From NCBI RefSeq assembly GCF_020360975.1, contig NW_025408673.1:930001-994000 (forward strand): 64,000 bases of DNA, in the 5' to 3' direction. Positions 1 through 12,549 of this stretch are shown one piece after another. Numbering within the stretch: the first letter of the stretch is position 1; the number at the start of each line of letters is the position of its first letter. A model generated the notes under the pieces. It was not told the DNA's origin and searched no databases. It worked only from the letters and a program-made list of their open reading frames with translations. The position numbers were made by a program, and so were the translations under genes. The stretch is from Hirsutella rhossiliensis. Lineage: Eukaryota; Ascomycota; Sordariomycetes; Hypocreales; Ophiocordycipitaceae.

Positions 1-2653
1 AAGAGGGCGGCTTAAAGCTATACGTTATAAAGAAGGGGGCTATTTAAATAGAGGATTATAGTCTACTATTTAGCGCGAGCTAGGTAGCAGGGAGCTAGCG
101 GTCTTAGTCCGCTTAGTTATAGGCTATAACTACCTATAGGTATACTTATACTTCCTAGTTAACCCTCTTAAGTCCCCTATCGGTCTATAAGTAATAGGCC
201 GTACTAAGTAGCTATATAATCTAAAGTAGTTAGTATAGGTACTACTAAAAGTAGCTAGTTTAGTTTAACCCTTTATCGCTTATAATAAAGGCTAGCTAGC
301 TATATAAGCGGGCTTAGTATTAAAGGAAGCGCTCTATATAAGCTTTTATATTTATAAACGGTATTAGCTTTAGTATTACTAATTTACTAAGTCGGTCCTT
401 AATTACCTATATATAGCGGTTACCGCTCTTTATAAGCGGGAGGTCTATTATAAAGTCTATTTATATATATATATAGAACTAGTCTAGTACTAAAAGCTAC
501 TTAAGTAGCCCCTTAAGCTATACCCTTTAGATCTTCTTATAGCTATAAATATTATAGTTATAAAGGAAGCGACGAACGTAGTACTATAAGAGGGGCTAGT
601 AAAAGTCCCTTATAAGGCCTACTACTATACCTTACTTACCTAAGTAACCTATAATGCTAGAGTTATAGATAAGCTAGACTAGCCTCCCTTAAAGCTTATT
701 CTATTCGTTTAGCTTTAGTAGTCTATCCTTCTCCTTAGCTTCTATAGTATATAGTACGCTTAGTACTTATAGTCTCCCCCGCTAGCGTAGATGCCCCTAT
801 AGGTCGATATAGTAGTTAGCTACCTATACCTTTAGCTTTAGCTTTAGATCTAAGCGTTAAGCGCCGGACTTTATAGCGTAGTATACGCTTTTATAGGTAC
901 GGTCTAGAGCCGCTATCTTATCTTATAAGCGTTAAAGGGCTATATCTTAGAACACTCTTACCGCGCGTGCCCCTAGGCCGGTCTATCCCTCCTTACTAGA
1001 CCAAGGTAAAGGCGCTAAGAGAAGCTCGTTTAGTAGTAAAGGTATAAGGGGAAGCTCGTTTACTAGTACTACGCCTTCCTTTACTAAGGAAGCTCTTATA
1101 TAAGTCTATAGCGCTTCTTATAGGATAAGCTATAGATCCTAGGCCTCGATATCTACTCCTATTAGCCGGTCTTAATCCCTTTAAGAAAGCGCGTTTAGGA
1201 CTATAAAGTCCCGCTTAAGGCGGTACTTAATTAAGAAGTTAAAGCGTAAGAGATACTCCGCCTAGCGGGCTGACCGCTCCGAGAGGTGCTAGCGGGTTAT
1301 AAAGTACTTAAGGTTCCTATAGCCTATAAGAACCTCGAAGCTTTTATAGCTCTAAAGCTCCGCTTACTATCGCTTAAGGTAGCTAATAATCGCTAGTATC
1401 TCCTTATTATAAATAGCGTAATTCCGCTCTACTAAGGTTAGCTTATAAGAGTAGAACGCTACTAGTTACTTCTATCTATTTACCTCTTAAGAGAGCGTTC
1501 CTTTAAGTACCTAGCTACTATAGTCTACTTCGACTAATATAGACCGGTCGAAGTCCTATTAAAGTAGTACTAGGGCTTATAAGAATAAGTCCTTAAGTAT
1601 ATAGAACGCTCCTTCCTATATAGGCCCTTAATAAAAGGCGGTCTACTTCCTAGTAATCTTATTTAAGGGTATTATAATATAGGAGAAGCCCTTAATAAAT
1701 ATCCTATAATAGTTCGCGAACCTAAGGAAGCTTTATACGCCTATTTATATAGTTAGGGCCGCTTAGTCTTAGATCGCTTAGATCTTTATAGGATCTACTT
1801 ATATACCTATACTTATATAGATAATAAAGCCTAAGTACTTAACCCTCTTAACCTTAAATTCGTACTTATTTAGGTTAAGGTAGAGCCTATAAAGTTAAAG
1901 GCGCTCTAAGACCCTTTATACTTTCTATATATAGTCCTTATAAGAGCTACTTATATAGATAAGGATATTATCTATATATATAAAGGCGAACTTATTAAGG
2001 AAGTTATAAAGTATATTATTAATATAATACTAAAAGGTAGTAGGCGCTCTTAATAGGCTAAAGGGCGTTATAAGCTACTTAAATAAGCTATAGCGTATAT
2101 AGAACGCTGTTTTCTACTTATTACCCTTTAAGATCTATACCTTATAGAACGCCTATTTTATATCTAGCTTTATTAACTACTTTGCCTTTAAGAGGTTATA
2201 GAGCGTATCTAAGATTAAGGGTAAAGGGTAGCGGTCCGGCCTTATAATTACGTTTAGAGCTTTATAGTTATAATAGAACTATATCCCGCCCCTTAGTTTA
2301 TATATAAATAAGACCGGCGCTTTTACTTTAGAGCTACTTACTTAAATAAAACCCTTATCTAAGAGGTCCCTTAGCGTCTTCTTTAGCACTAGTAGCTCTA
2401 TATATAATATACTATATAACGGTCTAAATAGTATAGGTAGTTCCTACCCCTTCTTATTAGTATAAAGTACGATCTTATAATTTACCCTTAGCTTATATAA
2501 GTTAAGCTTATTTACTTCCTAGGACTTAAATAGCGGTAGGAGGTTATAAAAGCGCTCTAGTATCTACTACTATAGCTTAGAGGGCGACTTTAGCTTCTTT
2601 ATTTAAAGGGCCTTATCGATATTTACTAGGCTAACTATATAGACCGCTATATT

Positions 2654-3130
2654 TCTCGCGAAGAGAGATATAAGAAGTATATATAAAATGCATAAAGGTA
2701 AAAGTAGAAGTAAGGGGTCGGATAGGTAGGGCAAAGATATTTAAATCTTATAGGGGCAGCAATTATAGTAAGGGAGTAATTATTATATTGCCTTTATTAT
2801 CCTTCTTTCCTCTATCTAACGCCCCTCTTTATACCCGTCTAGCATCTTAATTAATAAAGAAGATCCTACTTAAAGAAGCTATTAATATCCCTTTAACTAC
2901 CGAGCTTTTTACCGGTTTTTCCCCTCCTTTCTAGCCGTTGCCGGCATATCCGTCTTATCTCTCGCTACCTCTATAGGAAGCTATCGCTACTTCTACTTCC
3001 CCTTATGCCCCTACCCTCCTCTCTATACCTCCTTTTAGCTCCTTCCCTAAAACCTGTTTTTTAGCTTCCTAGGTCCCTCGTGCTAAGGGATATCTCCGAG
3101 AACTACGAAATTAAGCTACGCTTCGCGACA
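2654..3130 (-). repeat. 3' LTR of the copia element
   Basis: A 477-bp LTR that starts tctcgcgaag and ends cttcgcgaca on the plus strand, so its termini are near-perfect inverted repeats. On the element's minus strand it begins TGTCGCGAAG. Directly next to it at 3,131-3,139 the minus strand reads aagggggtg, a polypurine tract of the kind used to prime plus-strand DNA, which confirms the orientation. Confidence 0.93.
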
Positions 3131-6100
3131 CACCCCCTTAGCTATAGCCTGCCCCTTAAGGGCATAGCTAATACGGCTTCGGGCTAGTAAGCGTATAGAG
3201 GGGGTTCTTAGCTTTATACTTCTCCCTTTACTTAAGGAAAGTAGGGGCCCTTTTAGGTCCCTAGGCTCTTTTAGACCTACTTAAGGAAAAGGGGCCTAAA
3301 AAAGGGAAAGTCCTATAAGAAAGGGGGCCTTCTTAGAAGGGAAAAACCTAATTAAAATAGGGGGCCCTCTAAAGGGAAAACCCTCTTCCTTTTCTTCGGC
3401 TATAAACGTTACCTTCTCGTATATACTATTAGCTCCTCTCGTAGACTCTTAAGGCGGGCCTCTAAGGACAGCTTTTCTCGAACGTCTTCTAGCCCTATTT
3501 ACTATAAAAAGACAGCTAGCTTCTACTTCGGCAGGGGCTTCGTAAGACCGTCGGCTTTTATCGATGCTGTTAGAACCTAACGGACGGAAATAAGTCCCCT
3601 TTAGACCTCTTAGCGTAACTAATACTAGTAGATATCGATATACCGTAGCCGGGTTAATAGCTTACTATTTTCCTCTATAAGAATTCGTATAGTCTGCGTG
3701 TTATCGTATTCTATAGCTAACGGGGACGGAATTTATAGTCGTAACGATATTAGTAGCCGGCTAAGGAAAATCGCTTCTTTTAACGCTTTTAAAAGAGCTA
3801 GTAGCTCTGCCTCCGTGCTTAATATAGTAATGGTAGCTTGCTTCGAAGCTCTCTAAGCAATAGTTCCTCTAAAGAGGGATATAATATACCCCTATAAGCT
3901 CTTTCTATCTAATAAATTGTCCGTAAAGGACGAATCGCTCGAATAGAGGAAGATTTCGGCAGCTAATTTCCTTCCCTGCCCTCCTAGGCGTAGACTATAT
4001 AATCTCGTTAAATAGAGATAAAGGATAGCTCTATCTACTACTTCTTAATGCCTAGGGCTAGGATTCTAGTTATACTTAGCTAGCCGGGAGACCGTAAAAG
4101 AGATATCCGGTCTAGTAGAAATAGCTAAAAAAAGCAGGGAGCCTACCTTTTATTAGTATTAGTGTTTCTCTTACTCCCTAGCTTAAAAGGACAGATTAGG
4201 CAAAAGCTCTTCGTCTAATATAGGCGTAGAGGGAAGCTTCTTATCGAGGGAAGTAGGGAGGAATTTATAAGCGACCTTATCGATATAGGCGTCCTAGGTA
4301 AGCTAGATAGTCCGTTAGGACCTATTCCTAAGGATTCGTATCCCTAGGAACTACTTTAGCTCCCCTAGCCTAGTTATCTTATACCTTTATTATAGGCCTT
4401 TTATAGCTTCCCTAGCAGTTGCTTCTTCCTTTTTTAGGTAGGCCTAGATAATATCGTCGACGTAGAAGAAGACCGTGATTTTACCCTTCTATATTATATA
4501 CGGTTCCTAAGGGACTTTCTTAAAGCCTAGGGCTTCGAGGGAACCTATTAAATGCTATTACTAAAGAAGGGGTAATCTTCGTAGTCTATATAGAGCTTTC
4601 CTAAGCCGTAGAACCTTTCCTAGTTATTAGAAGCCTAGTAGAAGGCGTATATAGATAACTTCTTCTTCTTCCTCGAGTAGATAGTTAATAAAGGCGTTAA
4701 CTATATCTATCTATTCGAGCTCGAGGTCGAATTCTGCTGCTATAGCTATAAGGGTCCGAAAAGACATCCCTACTAGGGTAGTTGCCCTAGTAAGAAGATC
4801 CCCTTTTTCCTATTAATTCCTATAGATAACTAGCCGGGCTTTATACTTTTAAAGGAAGCCGTGTTTATTAGTCTTATAGATAAAGACCTACTTATAGCTC
4901 AGGACCTATTTTCCTCTTGCCTTTTCCTTAAGGACTTCTTTAAAAGACCCTATCTCTTCGTATAAGGCTAGGTAGTCTTTCTAGGCCTAGAAAAACTAGT
5001 CTTTAAACGGGTGTCTTTCTAGCTGCTTTTAGTTTGCTAGTAGGTCTAGGAGGTCTCTTTTATATACCTTCCTTGCTAATAGAGGCTTAAAAAGCCGGCC
5101 TGCTATAAATGCTCCGTAGGAACCGTCTTCTATAGGCATTAGATAGAAGTCGGAAAAACGATCGAAATAGGGGAGAAACTAGTCTTCTTTCGTATCGGGC
5201 CCTATACCTTCCTTTGCTTCTCTAAGCAGGGACAAAAAGGCAGCCGGGTAATCCTTCGAGAGAGGTGCCTTTCCTACCCCCTTAGGGGTCGAGACGGGAA
5301 GACTAACTAAAAAAGCTACTTCTAGATCTTCTTCTTATTCCGTAAGAGGAGGCGTAGGGAGGTAGGCGTATTCTAGATCTACTACTTTCCTATAGTCTCC
5401 TTCTTTATCTAGATTATCTAATCTAGCAGCTTCCTCTTCTTCGAAGTCGGCGTTATCCTCGACTACTTCGACGTCGGTTTCTTCTTCTATTTCCTCGTCT
5501 AAGACCTCTTCTTAAGACTATTAAGAAGGAGGGATTTAGATCTTCTAAATTAGCTAACGTTATATAAGTAAGAGGGGTTATTGATCCTTCTTTCCGTCGA
5601 AGAAGCTAGATTCGTCGAAAATTATATCCTTAGTCGAAATAACCTTCCGTAAAAGAGGAATCTAGATCCGGAAGATATTCGTAGAATTATAACTAACGAG
5701 GTAACTAATAAAGGCTCTAGGATTAAGCTTTCTTTTCTTCTTCCTTTTAGCTATGCATCGGCAGGTATAGCGGATGCCTTTCAGCCGGAGGCACGAAGGG
5801 AGGGTAGCGAGGCCCCCTTCTTCGTAAAAAGCTTAAGGGGATATCTAGTCTATTCCTTAGGTCCTTAGGGTCCGGTTCCGAAGGTAATAGGCGGTCTTAA
5901 CGACTTCCCTAAAGGTCGTAGGGAAGCCTCGCAGCAAGTCTTATCGTACGGGCCCTTTCTATTATAGCACCCCCTAATCTTTCTGCCCCTCCGTTCTAGG
6001 CCTAGGTATTCGGTGCTAACGGGAGGGGTAAAATGCCCCTTTTTCGAAGCTAATTTAAGATATCCTTTGTAAATAGCTCTCTATTAGACCGTATCTTCTT

Positions 6101-8459
6101 TACCTCGTAGCCGAAGTAGGATTTTATCTAGTTAACGAAGTCCCTAAGGGTAGACTAGTTATACTTACTTAGGTAGGTCCGTAAGAAATAGGGGAAAACC
6201 ATCCCTAAAAAGGCGTCTATAAAAAACATTACCCTAACGAAGCTTTCCTAGTCCCTTAAGACGTCGGTCTAATCGACCTAAATTTCCTTATACGGCTGGT
6301 CCGGCCGTATTAGGGTCCGTCTAGAAATTCGTCTCCTAGTCTTTCCTTAGCCGTAGTATTCGCATTCGACGGTCTTTAGGCCCCTTATTCGTACGCCCTG
6401 TTATTGGCCTAGCTTATATAAAGCTAGGGGGCCCGGGTAACCGAGTCGTGCGTACTAAAGAAGACCGTCTCCTTAGGCTGCTAGAAGAGGGTCCTTAGAT
6501 CCTACCCTCCTAGTAGGGAAAGCTAACTTCTTAAGTGGTTCCTTCCTAAGGATAGGTCGGAATTCGAGAATAAATTAACCGAATTTCTCCTCGATAAGCC
6601 TAATAGTCTGATTCTTCTAGACTAGCCTCGTAGGCTTAGACGTCGTATCTTAGAAGATTCCTTCCTCTCGAAGAAGGCGGAAGGAAATCAGGCTCGTTAA
6701 AAATCGAGGGCAAAAAGCTACCCTTTTCCGTCGAAGAATTCGTAAAGACCTATTAGGTAATTTTATCGTGAAATTTACCCTTCCGTATCCCTCTATCTAT
6801 ACGGTCGATTCCCCGGCAATAAGATATTCCCTCCGTGCCTTCTTAAAGGACCGGAAACGTAAGAGTGTATTATAGATGTCGAGGGAAGCACTAGAGTTAA
6901 GGATAGCTGATTTTCGTAGGGGATAGTCGGAGGGCTCTAACGGTTAGTCTTGGCCTTGTTAATCCATAGGGAAGACGAAGGCCGGATTTACTATACCAAC
7001 GATTTTTCCTCGAATTTGCGGCTCGAATAAGGGCAGCGGCGTTATTAGTTACTATTTCTTAGCAACCCGAATCTCGTCTATCTTCTTCTATAACGAAGGG
7101 TCCTCCTTAAGAGACTGTTATACTATTTCTCGTAGCCTCTTTAAAGGGTTAATTCCTTTAGGTCGGTTTTCCTCGAAGACCTGCTAGCAGTCTTCTAGCC
7201 GATAGGGCTTTTTGCACGCTTAGCAGGTAGGTCGATTCCTTATTATACGTTGTTTCTTCGAGGAATCCTCGTCCCGGTCCGGAAGGTCTGCTTAAAAACC
7301 CCCCCTTTTTACCCCTTATTGCTGATTTTAACGAAGAGGTTCGATTTCGACTAGTTCCCTGATTTTTCGACTAACGGACTAAAAGGTCTATTAGGGGACT
7401 AGTCGGGCCGGTCTAACTAACGGGACCGGGGCCGGGCCCGGAGCAAGATACGGAGCCGGGGCCGGGCCTAGGGCCATAGCTGTAGTTAACGACGGCGTTA
7501 AGGCTCTCGAGGGAGGAGGAGCCGGAGGGGCAACAGCCGCAGCAGCAGCAGCGGGAACCGCAGTAATAGGGGCTGTAGCAGCTATAGGTCGTGCTATCTA
7601 TATCGAGTGCTAGCCACGAAGGAATAAGACTGCTTGCTATTATACTCTAGCAGCCTCTTTGTTTAGTTCCCGGCTAGCCTCTCGAAAGATAGTCGAGTAA
7701 CCGTTATTAATAGGCTTTATTAGCAGAGATATATCCCGTAGCTACTAGCCGGAAAGAGCTTCTATTAGGAAGTATTAGTTAGCTTCCTCGAGGATCTCTT
7801 CCTACTTAGCTAGCTACGAAGAAGCTAGTAGGTTCCTAGCAGAAAAAGCTCCTAGGTATGCCGTATAGGTCTTCCTAATACGGTTAGTTATATACCCTCT
7901 CGAGGGAGCTATCGAGGTCTTAAGCTTTAAAAGCTACTACCTAGGAGTCTCTTCTTCTCGAAGAGAGATTAGCTTTACGGCACTAACGGATTCCGTTATC
8001 GCTATACGAGCAGCCGTTAGTAGCTTCGTCTCGTAAAGGTATTCCTTTCGGTGACTCTCGTAGTCGCCTAAGGCAGCAGAAAAAACTCTCTGTTATATAG
8101 AGGTTAGCTCGGAGAAGAGAGAAGCTCCCTCTATAAAGTCCGTTACTCTAGGACGAAGAGGGGGCTCGAGAGGGTCCTGCTTATTAGAGAAGACCAAATT
8201 ATAAATAGTTCTATCTACACGAGCCCGTAGCTCCTTTACCTACTTATCCTAATCTTAGGGCTCTATAAGAATCGTCCTACGGACCGTAGGGACGGTAGAG
8301 GAGTCGGTTTTCGTTATCGTTACGGGGAAGGGTAGAAAAGTTAGTTAAAAATCGGCTTTTCTAGTAAGAGGGGTAAAAGGAAGCTACGAGGGATATAAGA
8401 AAGGTGCCTTTTATAGCAGCCGGAAGGTATAGGAATACTATTCCTTCCGGGCTTATAAC

Positions 8460-8936
8460 TCTCGCGAAGAGAGATACGAGAAGTATATATAAAATATACG
8501 AAGGTAAAAGTAAAAGTATGGGGTCGGATAGGTAGGGTAGAGATATTTAAATCTTACGGGGGCAGTAATTATAGTAGGGGAGTAATTGTTATATTGCTTT
8601 TATTATCCTTCTTTCCTCTATCTAACGCCCCTCTTTATACCCGTCTAGCATCTTAATTAATAAAGAAGATCCTGCTTAAAGAAGCTATTAATGTCCCTTT
8701 AACTACCGAGCTTTTTACCGGTTTTTCCCCTCCTTTCTAGCCGTTGCCGGCATATCCGTCTTATCTCTCGCTACCTCTATAGGAAGCTATCGCTACTTTT
8801 ACTTCCCCTTATACCCCTACCCTCCTCTCTATACCTCCTTTTAGCTCCTTCCCTAAAACCTGTTTTTTAGCTTCCTAGGTCCCTCGCGCTAAGGGATATC
8901 TCCGAGAACTACGAAATTAGGCTACGCTTCGCGATA
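8460..8936 (-). repeat. 5' LTR of the copia element
   Basis: A 477-bp partner of the LTR at 2,654-3,130, same orientation, starting tctcgcgaag and ending cttcgcgata where RIP changed the last CA. The target duplication atatt follows at 8,937-8,941. On the minus strand the internal side begins agttataagcccgg, where a primer binding site is expected; I cannot assign the tRNA because of RIP. Confidence 0.93.
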
Positions 8937-10901
8937 ATATTAGCTACTACCTAGCCTTCCTCTTACTTTACCTATTATATAGTTCTTATAAAGATAAAGG
9001 TAAGGACTTTTTAAGCCGAGTATAAAGCTCGTACGCTTAGTCCTATACCTATAGAACCGTTGTTATAGTAGACCTACTATTATATAAGCCTAAACTATAG
9101 CTTCTTTTAGTATAGAACTAAGTATAACTTTATATATAATAACTAGGGTTTCCTAAGGATTAAGAGAAACTCTAGTTAAGGGATTATATAAGCTATAATA
9201 AGCTTATAATAGCCGTCGACTTTTATAGCTAGCTATATAATACCCTTAATTACTATACCCTTTATTACGCTTAAGGCGCCCTTTACTCGCCTTAAGGCGA
9301 TCTTTTCTACTAGTACTTATATCTCTTATATAAGCGCCTTATTAACTATAGCGTAGTACTAGTAGCCCTTATCTATAAGGGCGGCGATAAGTAAGGAGTT
9401 ATTAATTATAACCTATATTAAAGTAGGCTCCTCTTTTATATAGGCGGATAATTCCTCCTTCTCCTTTACTAGTACTAGTAATTAGGGCTTTAGAGCCTAT
9501 CTTTACTTTAGAGCTACTCTTTTTCCTCTAAGCCTAAGGGCGCGGAGTCCTCTTTATTATCTAAGGTAAGGAGCGGTTCTATCTTCGCTACTTAAACTAC
9601 TATAGGCCGCTTAGCTAAAAGGAAAGGGCATTTTAATATAAAGTATATAGACGCGCTATAACGTAGGTAGCGGCCGTTAGCCTTTCTTTTTTTAATTTCC
9701 TTACTTATTACCTACTTCGCCTACTACTTAGAAAGCGGGATAGTATAGGGGATATTTAATAACGACTTCCTACCGCGTTTAGCTTAGTCTATATAGGTAG
9801 CCGATATTAAGGTATCTTTATTAATATCGATAGTTAGCTATTCCTCTTATAAAGGGGTAGTAATCCTATTACTACTATACGGCGTATACTTATAAAGCTT
9901 TTAAAAACGTAGCGTCTACTTATAGCCTTATACTACCTTTATTAACTAGCTTATATACTTACTATAGTTAATAGGTATAATTATAAGGATAAGTAGCTCT
10001 TATAAGGCTAGTATAATTAAGTTCTATAACTATATAAGCTTCGCGCTATCTTCTTATACTATAGTTCCCGCTACCTATAAAACCGTCTCTTTAAAGTTAG
10101 GGAGGAATTCGCTAAAGGACTACTTATCCCTTTACTTAAAGGTCTATAGCTTATCCTATACCTTCTCCCGCTCCTATACGTTACCGAATATATATATAAG
10201 ATATTAAAAGAAGTCCTATAGGTCGCGTCTACCCTTAAGGCCGCCCTTATCTTAGAATCTAAAGATCCTTTATATCTAGGGCTCCGGTAGCGTATAAAGG
10301 AGCGAATACTACGCTATATTATAATAGCTATTTAGGCCCTATTTCTCGTTTATTATAAACTTTATTTATAGCCGGCTAAGGAAGAAGTAAAAGGACTTAA
10401 GCTTACCGTCCTAAGTTAGCTAAGGAAGTAGCTTTTATATTAGTAGTACTACCGCTATAACTAGTATTATAGAGGTTATAGGGGTTAACGCTAGTCTCGT
10501 AGATAGCTCCCTTAATATAGTAAGAACCTTGTTCTTCTTACTAGCCGTCGCGCTTTTAATCGCTTCTAGGATAGCTATAATACTTCCTATCCGCCTAAGG
10601 GGTAGTAAGGTGCTCCCTTAAGGAAGCGGCGCCTTTTTTAAGGAGATATCTATTAGGTATATTAGTTAATAGCTTATATTATTACAGAGTAAGTAGAGGT
10701 ATATATATAGGTTCCGTTTATTAAATAATATTAATAAGCTATATAAGTACCGTTTATAAGATAATATTAATAAGCTATATAGAGCTCTTTTATACGCGGC
10801 TAGCCCGCCTTTATATATATAGGATCCGGCCCTTTATATATAACTATATAGCTTAGGCTATAGCCTAAGCCTATTACTTATAATAGTTAAAGACTCTTAT
10901 A

Positions 10902-11466
10902 TAATACCCTCCCTTAAGCGTAGCGTAGGGCTACCTTATTAACGGCTCTTATATAATTAGGCCTATACTACTAGCTCTTCCCTACCTTTTCCTATTAATT
11001 AAGCTAGCCTTACTAGCCCTATTATCCCTACGCCCGTTAGCTTAGGTAGCCGGAACCTAGCTCTATACTTATTAGCTAGCTAGCCGTTTAAATAATAACG
11101 TAACCTATTATATATACCCCTAGGTAGCTAGCGGCCGGTCTAAACCTATATAAGCCTTAGGTTACCCGTCCCCTTTACCTTAAGTAGTATCCTTTTTTAA
11201 GGGGTATATAAAGTAGCATCCCCCCTTTCCCTCTTCCCTTTCTTCTCTCCCTTCTTTAACTATAGTAGTAGTATTAATAAGTAAGTTCTACTCTACCTAA
11301 GGTATTAGTCCGTTCCTAGCTATATAGGCCGCTTTATTAATATATACTTATAGTAGTAATAGTAATAGTAATAATAGCCTTAATACTAATAATAACTTTA
11401 ATTAGTAAGTTCCGCGCCCTATTAAGCGGGAGGCTGTATTCTATTAAGCTAACTTCCGCGATAAAT
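10902..11466. other. RIPed spacer between B1 and the ghost ORF
   Basis: No gene or recognisable transposon domain is visible. The stretch holds a pyrimidine-rich run at about 11,220-11,255 and imperfect agt/aat trinucleotide repeats at about 11,350-11,405. The pyrimidine-rich tract lies upstream of the plus-strand ghost ORF and could be its old promoter; that is inference only. Confidence 0.4.
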
Positions 11467-12378
11467 ATATCTACCTCTCCCTTTCCTACCTCCTCCTTCT
11501 TAGAGCGTGCGGAGTTATTTATTAACGCTATACTAGCCGCGGCCGACGACGACTCCGCCGCTACCGCCGCTCCTACCCGCGCTACTACTACCGCTCCTAC
11601 CGCCGCCGCCGCCGCCTTTACTACGCTATTCGCCCTTACGTCGCCCCTTAAGGTAACGACGCCGTCCCCGCCGCTACTTATAACGCCCGGCCCCTAGGCC
11701 CCCGCCTCTATCTCCGCTACCCTTATAAGTCTATAATTAAGTAAGCGTAATAGATATTATCTACTAACCTCCTATAGTATAAGCGCTAAGTATAGGCCGG
11801 CGCCGCTTACTCGGCCCCTTATATATATTATACGTTATAGGAGCTCGACTACTCCGACTAGGCTAGGCGCCGTAGCGGCGGTAGCTACTACTAGTATACG
11901 CGCGCCGGCCGCGCCTATAAAGCAGCGCCTCCTATCTTACTCGCTACGGCGTTAGCTTAAAAGGCCGGCTCGTATAGGTAGGCGCGGGGGGCTACTAAGA
12001 AGCGCCTTACCGCCGCCGCCGCCGCCTATTATAACCTCCGCGCCCTCGAGCGATAGGGCCTTATACCTAAGTAGGTCCTTACTCTTCCGCTCCCTTACTT
12101 CTACCTCTAACGTACCCGGCGCTAGGGATACCGCCTCTATCGCCTTATCGGCGGTCCCCTTAGCCGTGCCCGCCTCCGCTACTACCGCTGCCCCTACCGC
12201 CGCCGCTAGCCGCCGCCCCTCTACCCTTAGAGCCGCCGCCGCCGCCGACTAGCTTATAGGCTTAGAGGGCCGCCTTAGCGCCTTAAAGACCGCCGCCGCC
12301 GCTAATAAGAAGGAGGAGGCTAATAAGGAAAATAATAATAAAGATAATAATAAAGGTAATAATAATAATAAGGAATAG
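11467..12378 (+). pseudogene. RIP-killed ghost ORF, Ala/Pro/Thr-rich protein of unknown function
   Basis: One plus-strand frame stays open for about 303 codons apart from a handful of TAG or TAA stops, each explainable by RIP of CAG, CAA or TGG. The frame starts at ATA TCT ACC, probably a former ATG changed to ATA. The predicted product is rich in Ala, Pro, Thr and Ser, with several runs of four to six GCC or CCG codons, a middle part rich in Arg, and a C-terminal tail of Asn, Lys and Glu encoded by aat/aag repeats (about 12,300-12,375). I do not recognise a domain. GC content is far above the neighbouring sequence because CpG, CpC and GpC triplets are not RIP targets. It might be a Gag-like gene, an accessory gene of a transposon, or a duplicated host gene. 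It points towards the 3' end of the minus-strand element B2. Confidence 0.55.
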
Positions 12379-12549
12379 GCTTAGGTAGTATAAAAGCTTT
12401 ACCCTATAATAAATACTATTTTTATCTCTACTTATACTATTACGCTTATATTACCTATATTACTATAACTACCCCCTTTACTTTACTTACTTTATAGTCT
12501 TAGCCTAGGCCGCTATTAGTAGTCTACTAGTTTATTATTCTTACTTATT

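Larger units (their letters stand above)
2654..8936 (-). mobile_element. Full-length RIPed Ty1/copia retrotransposon (family A)
   Basis: This 6,283-bp element inserted in B1; target duplication atatt lies at 2,649-2,653 and 8,937-8,941, and B2 shows the uninterrupted site. It reads on the minus strand with 477-bp LTRs at both ends. Order on the minus strand: gag-like region about 8,300-7,000 with a CX2C knuckle relic near 7,190-7,230; integrase about 6,700-5,900 (VDxTDVLRD then FFIDAF at 6,209-6,226); an acidic linker near 5,400-5,500; reverse transcriptase with YVDD at 4,453-4,464 preceded by VFF; RNase H towards 3,500. In the integrase stretch the stops fall where family members have Trp or Gln, as expected from RIP of TGG and CAG. 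The order integrase before RT defines Ty1/copia. It keeps more CpA/TpG than B1, B2 or the copy at 20.3 kb, so it looks less heavily RIPed. Confidence 0.92.
1..10901 (-). mobile_element. RIPed Ty3/gypsy chromovirus, copy B1, split by a copia insertion
   Basis: The stretch 1-2,653 joined to 8,942-10,901 is collinear with copy B2 at about 13,154-17,702, so this is one element interrupted by the copia element at 2,654-8,936. It reads on the minus strand. Near 9,300-9,392 a degenerate aspartic protease site (LIDxG) is legible. At about 2,285-2,398 the start of reverse transcriptase is recognisable (ELLVLKKTLRDLLDKGFI, then APVLF). RNase H and integrase should follow towards position 1, where the element leaves the window. 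The 5' terminal region ends at 10,901 (gactcttata), the same terminal sequence as B2 at 17,702. A roughly 40-bp tandem duplication at about 10,700-10,785 is absent from B2. I could not define LTR borders. All frames are destroyed by RIP-type TAG/TAA stops. Confidence 0.85.

Noticed and set aside
11580..12320. GC-rich triplet repeats taken as a CpG island or a bacterial insert
   Set aside because: The stretch lacks CpA and TpG like its surroundings and reads as a RIPed eukaryote-type ORF, so GC richness is left over from RIP-resistant contexts.
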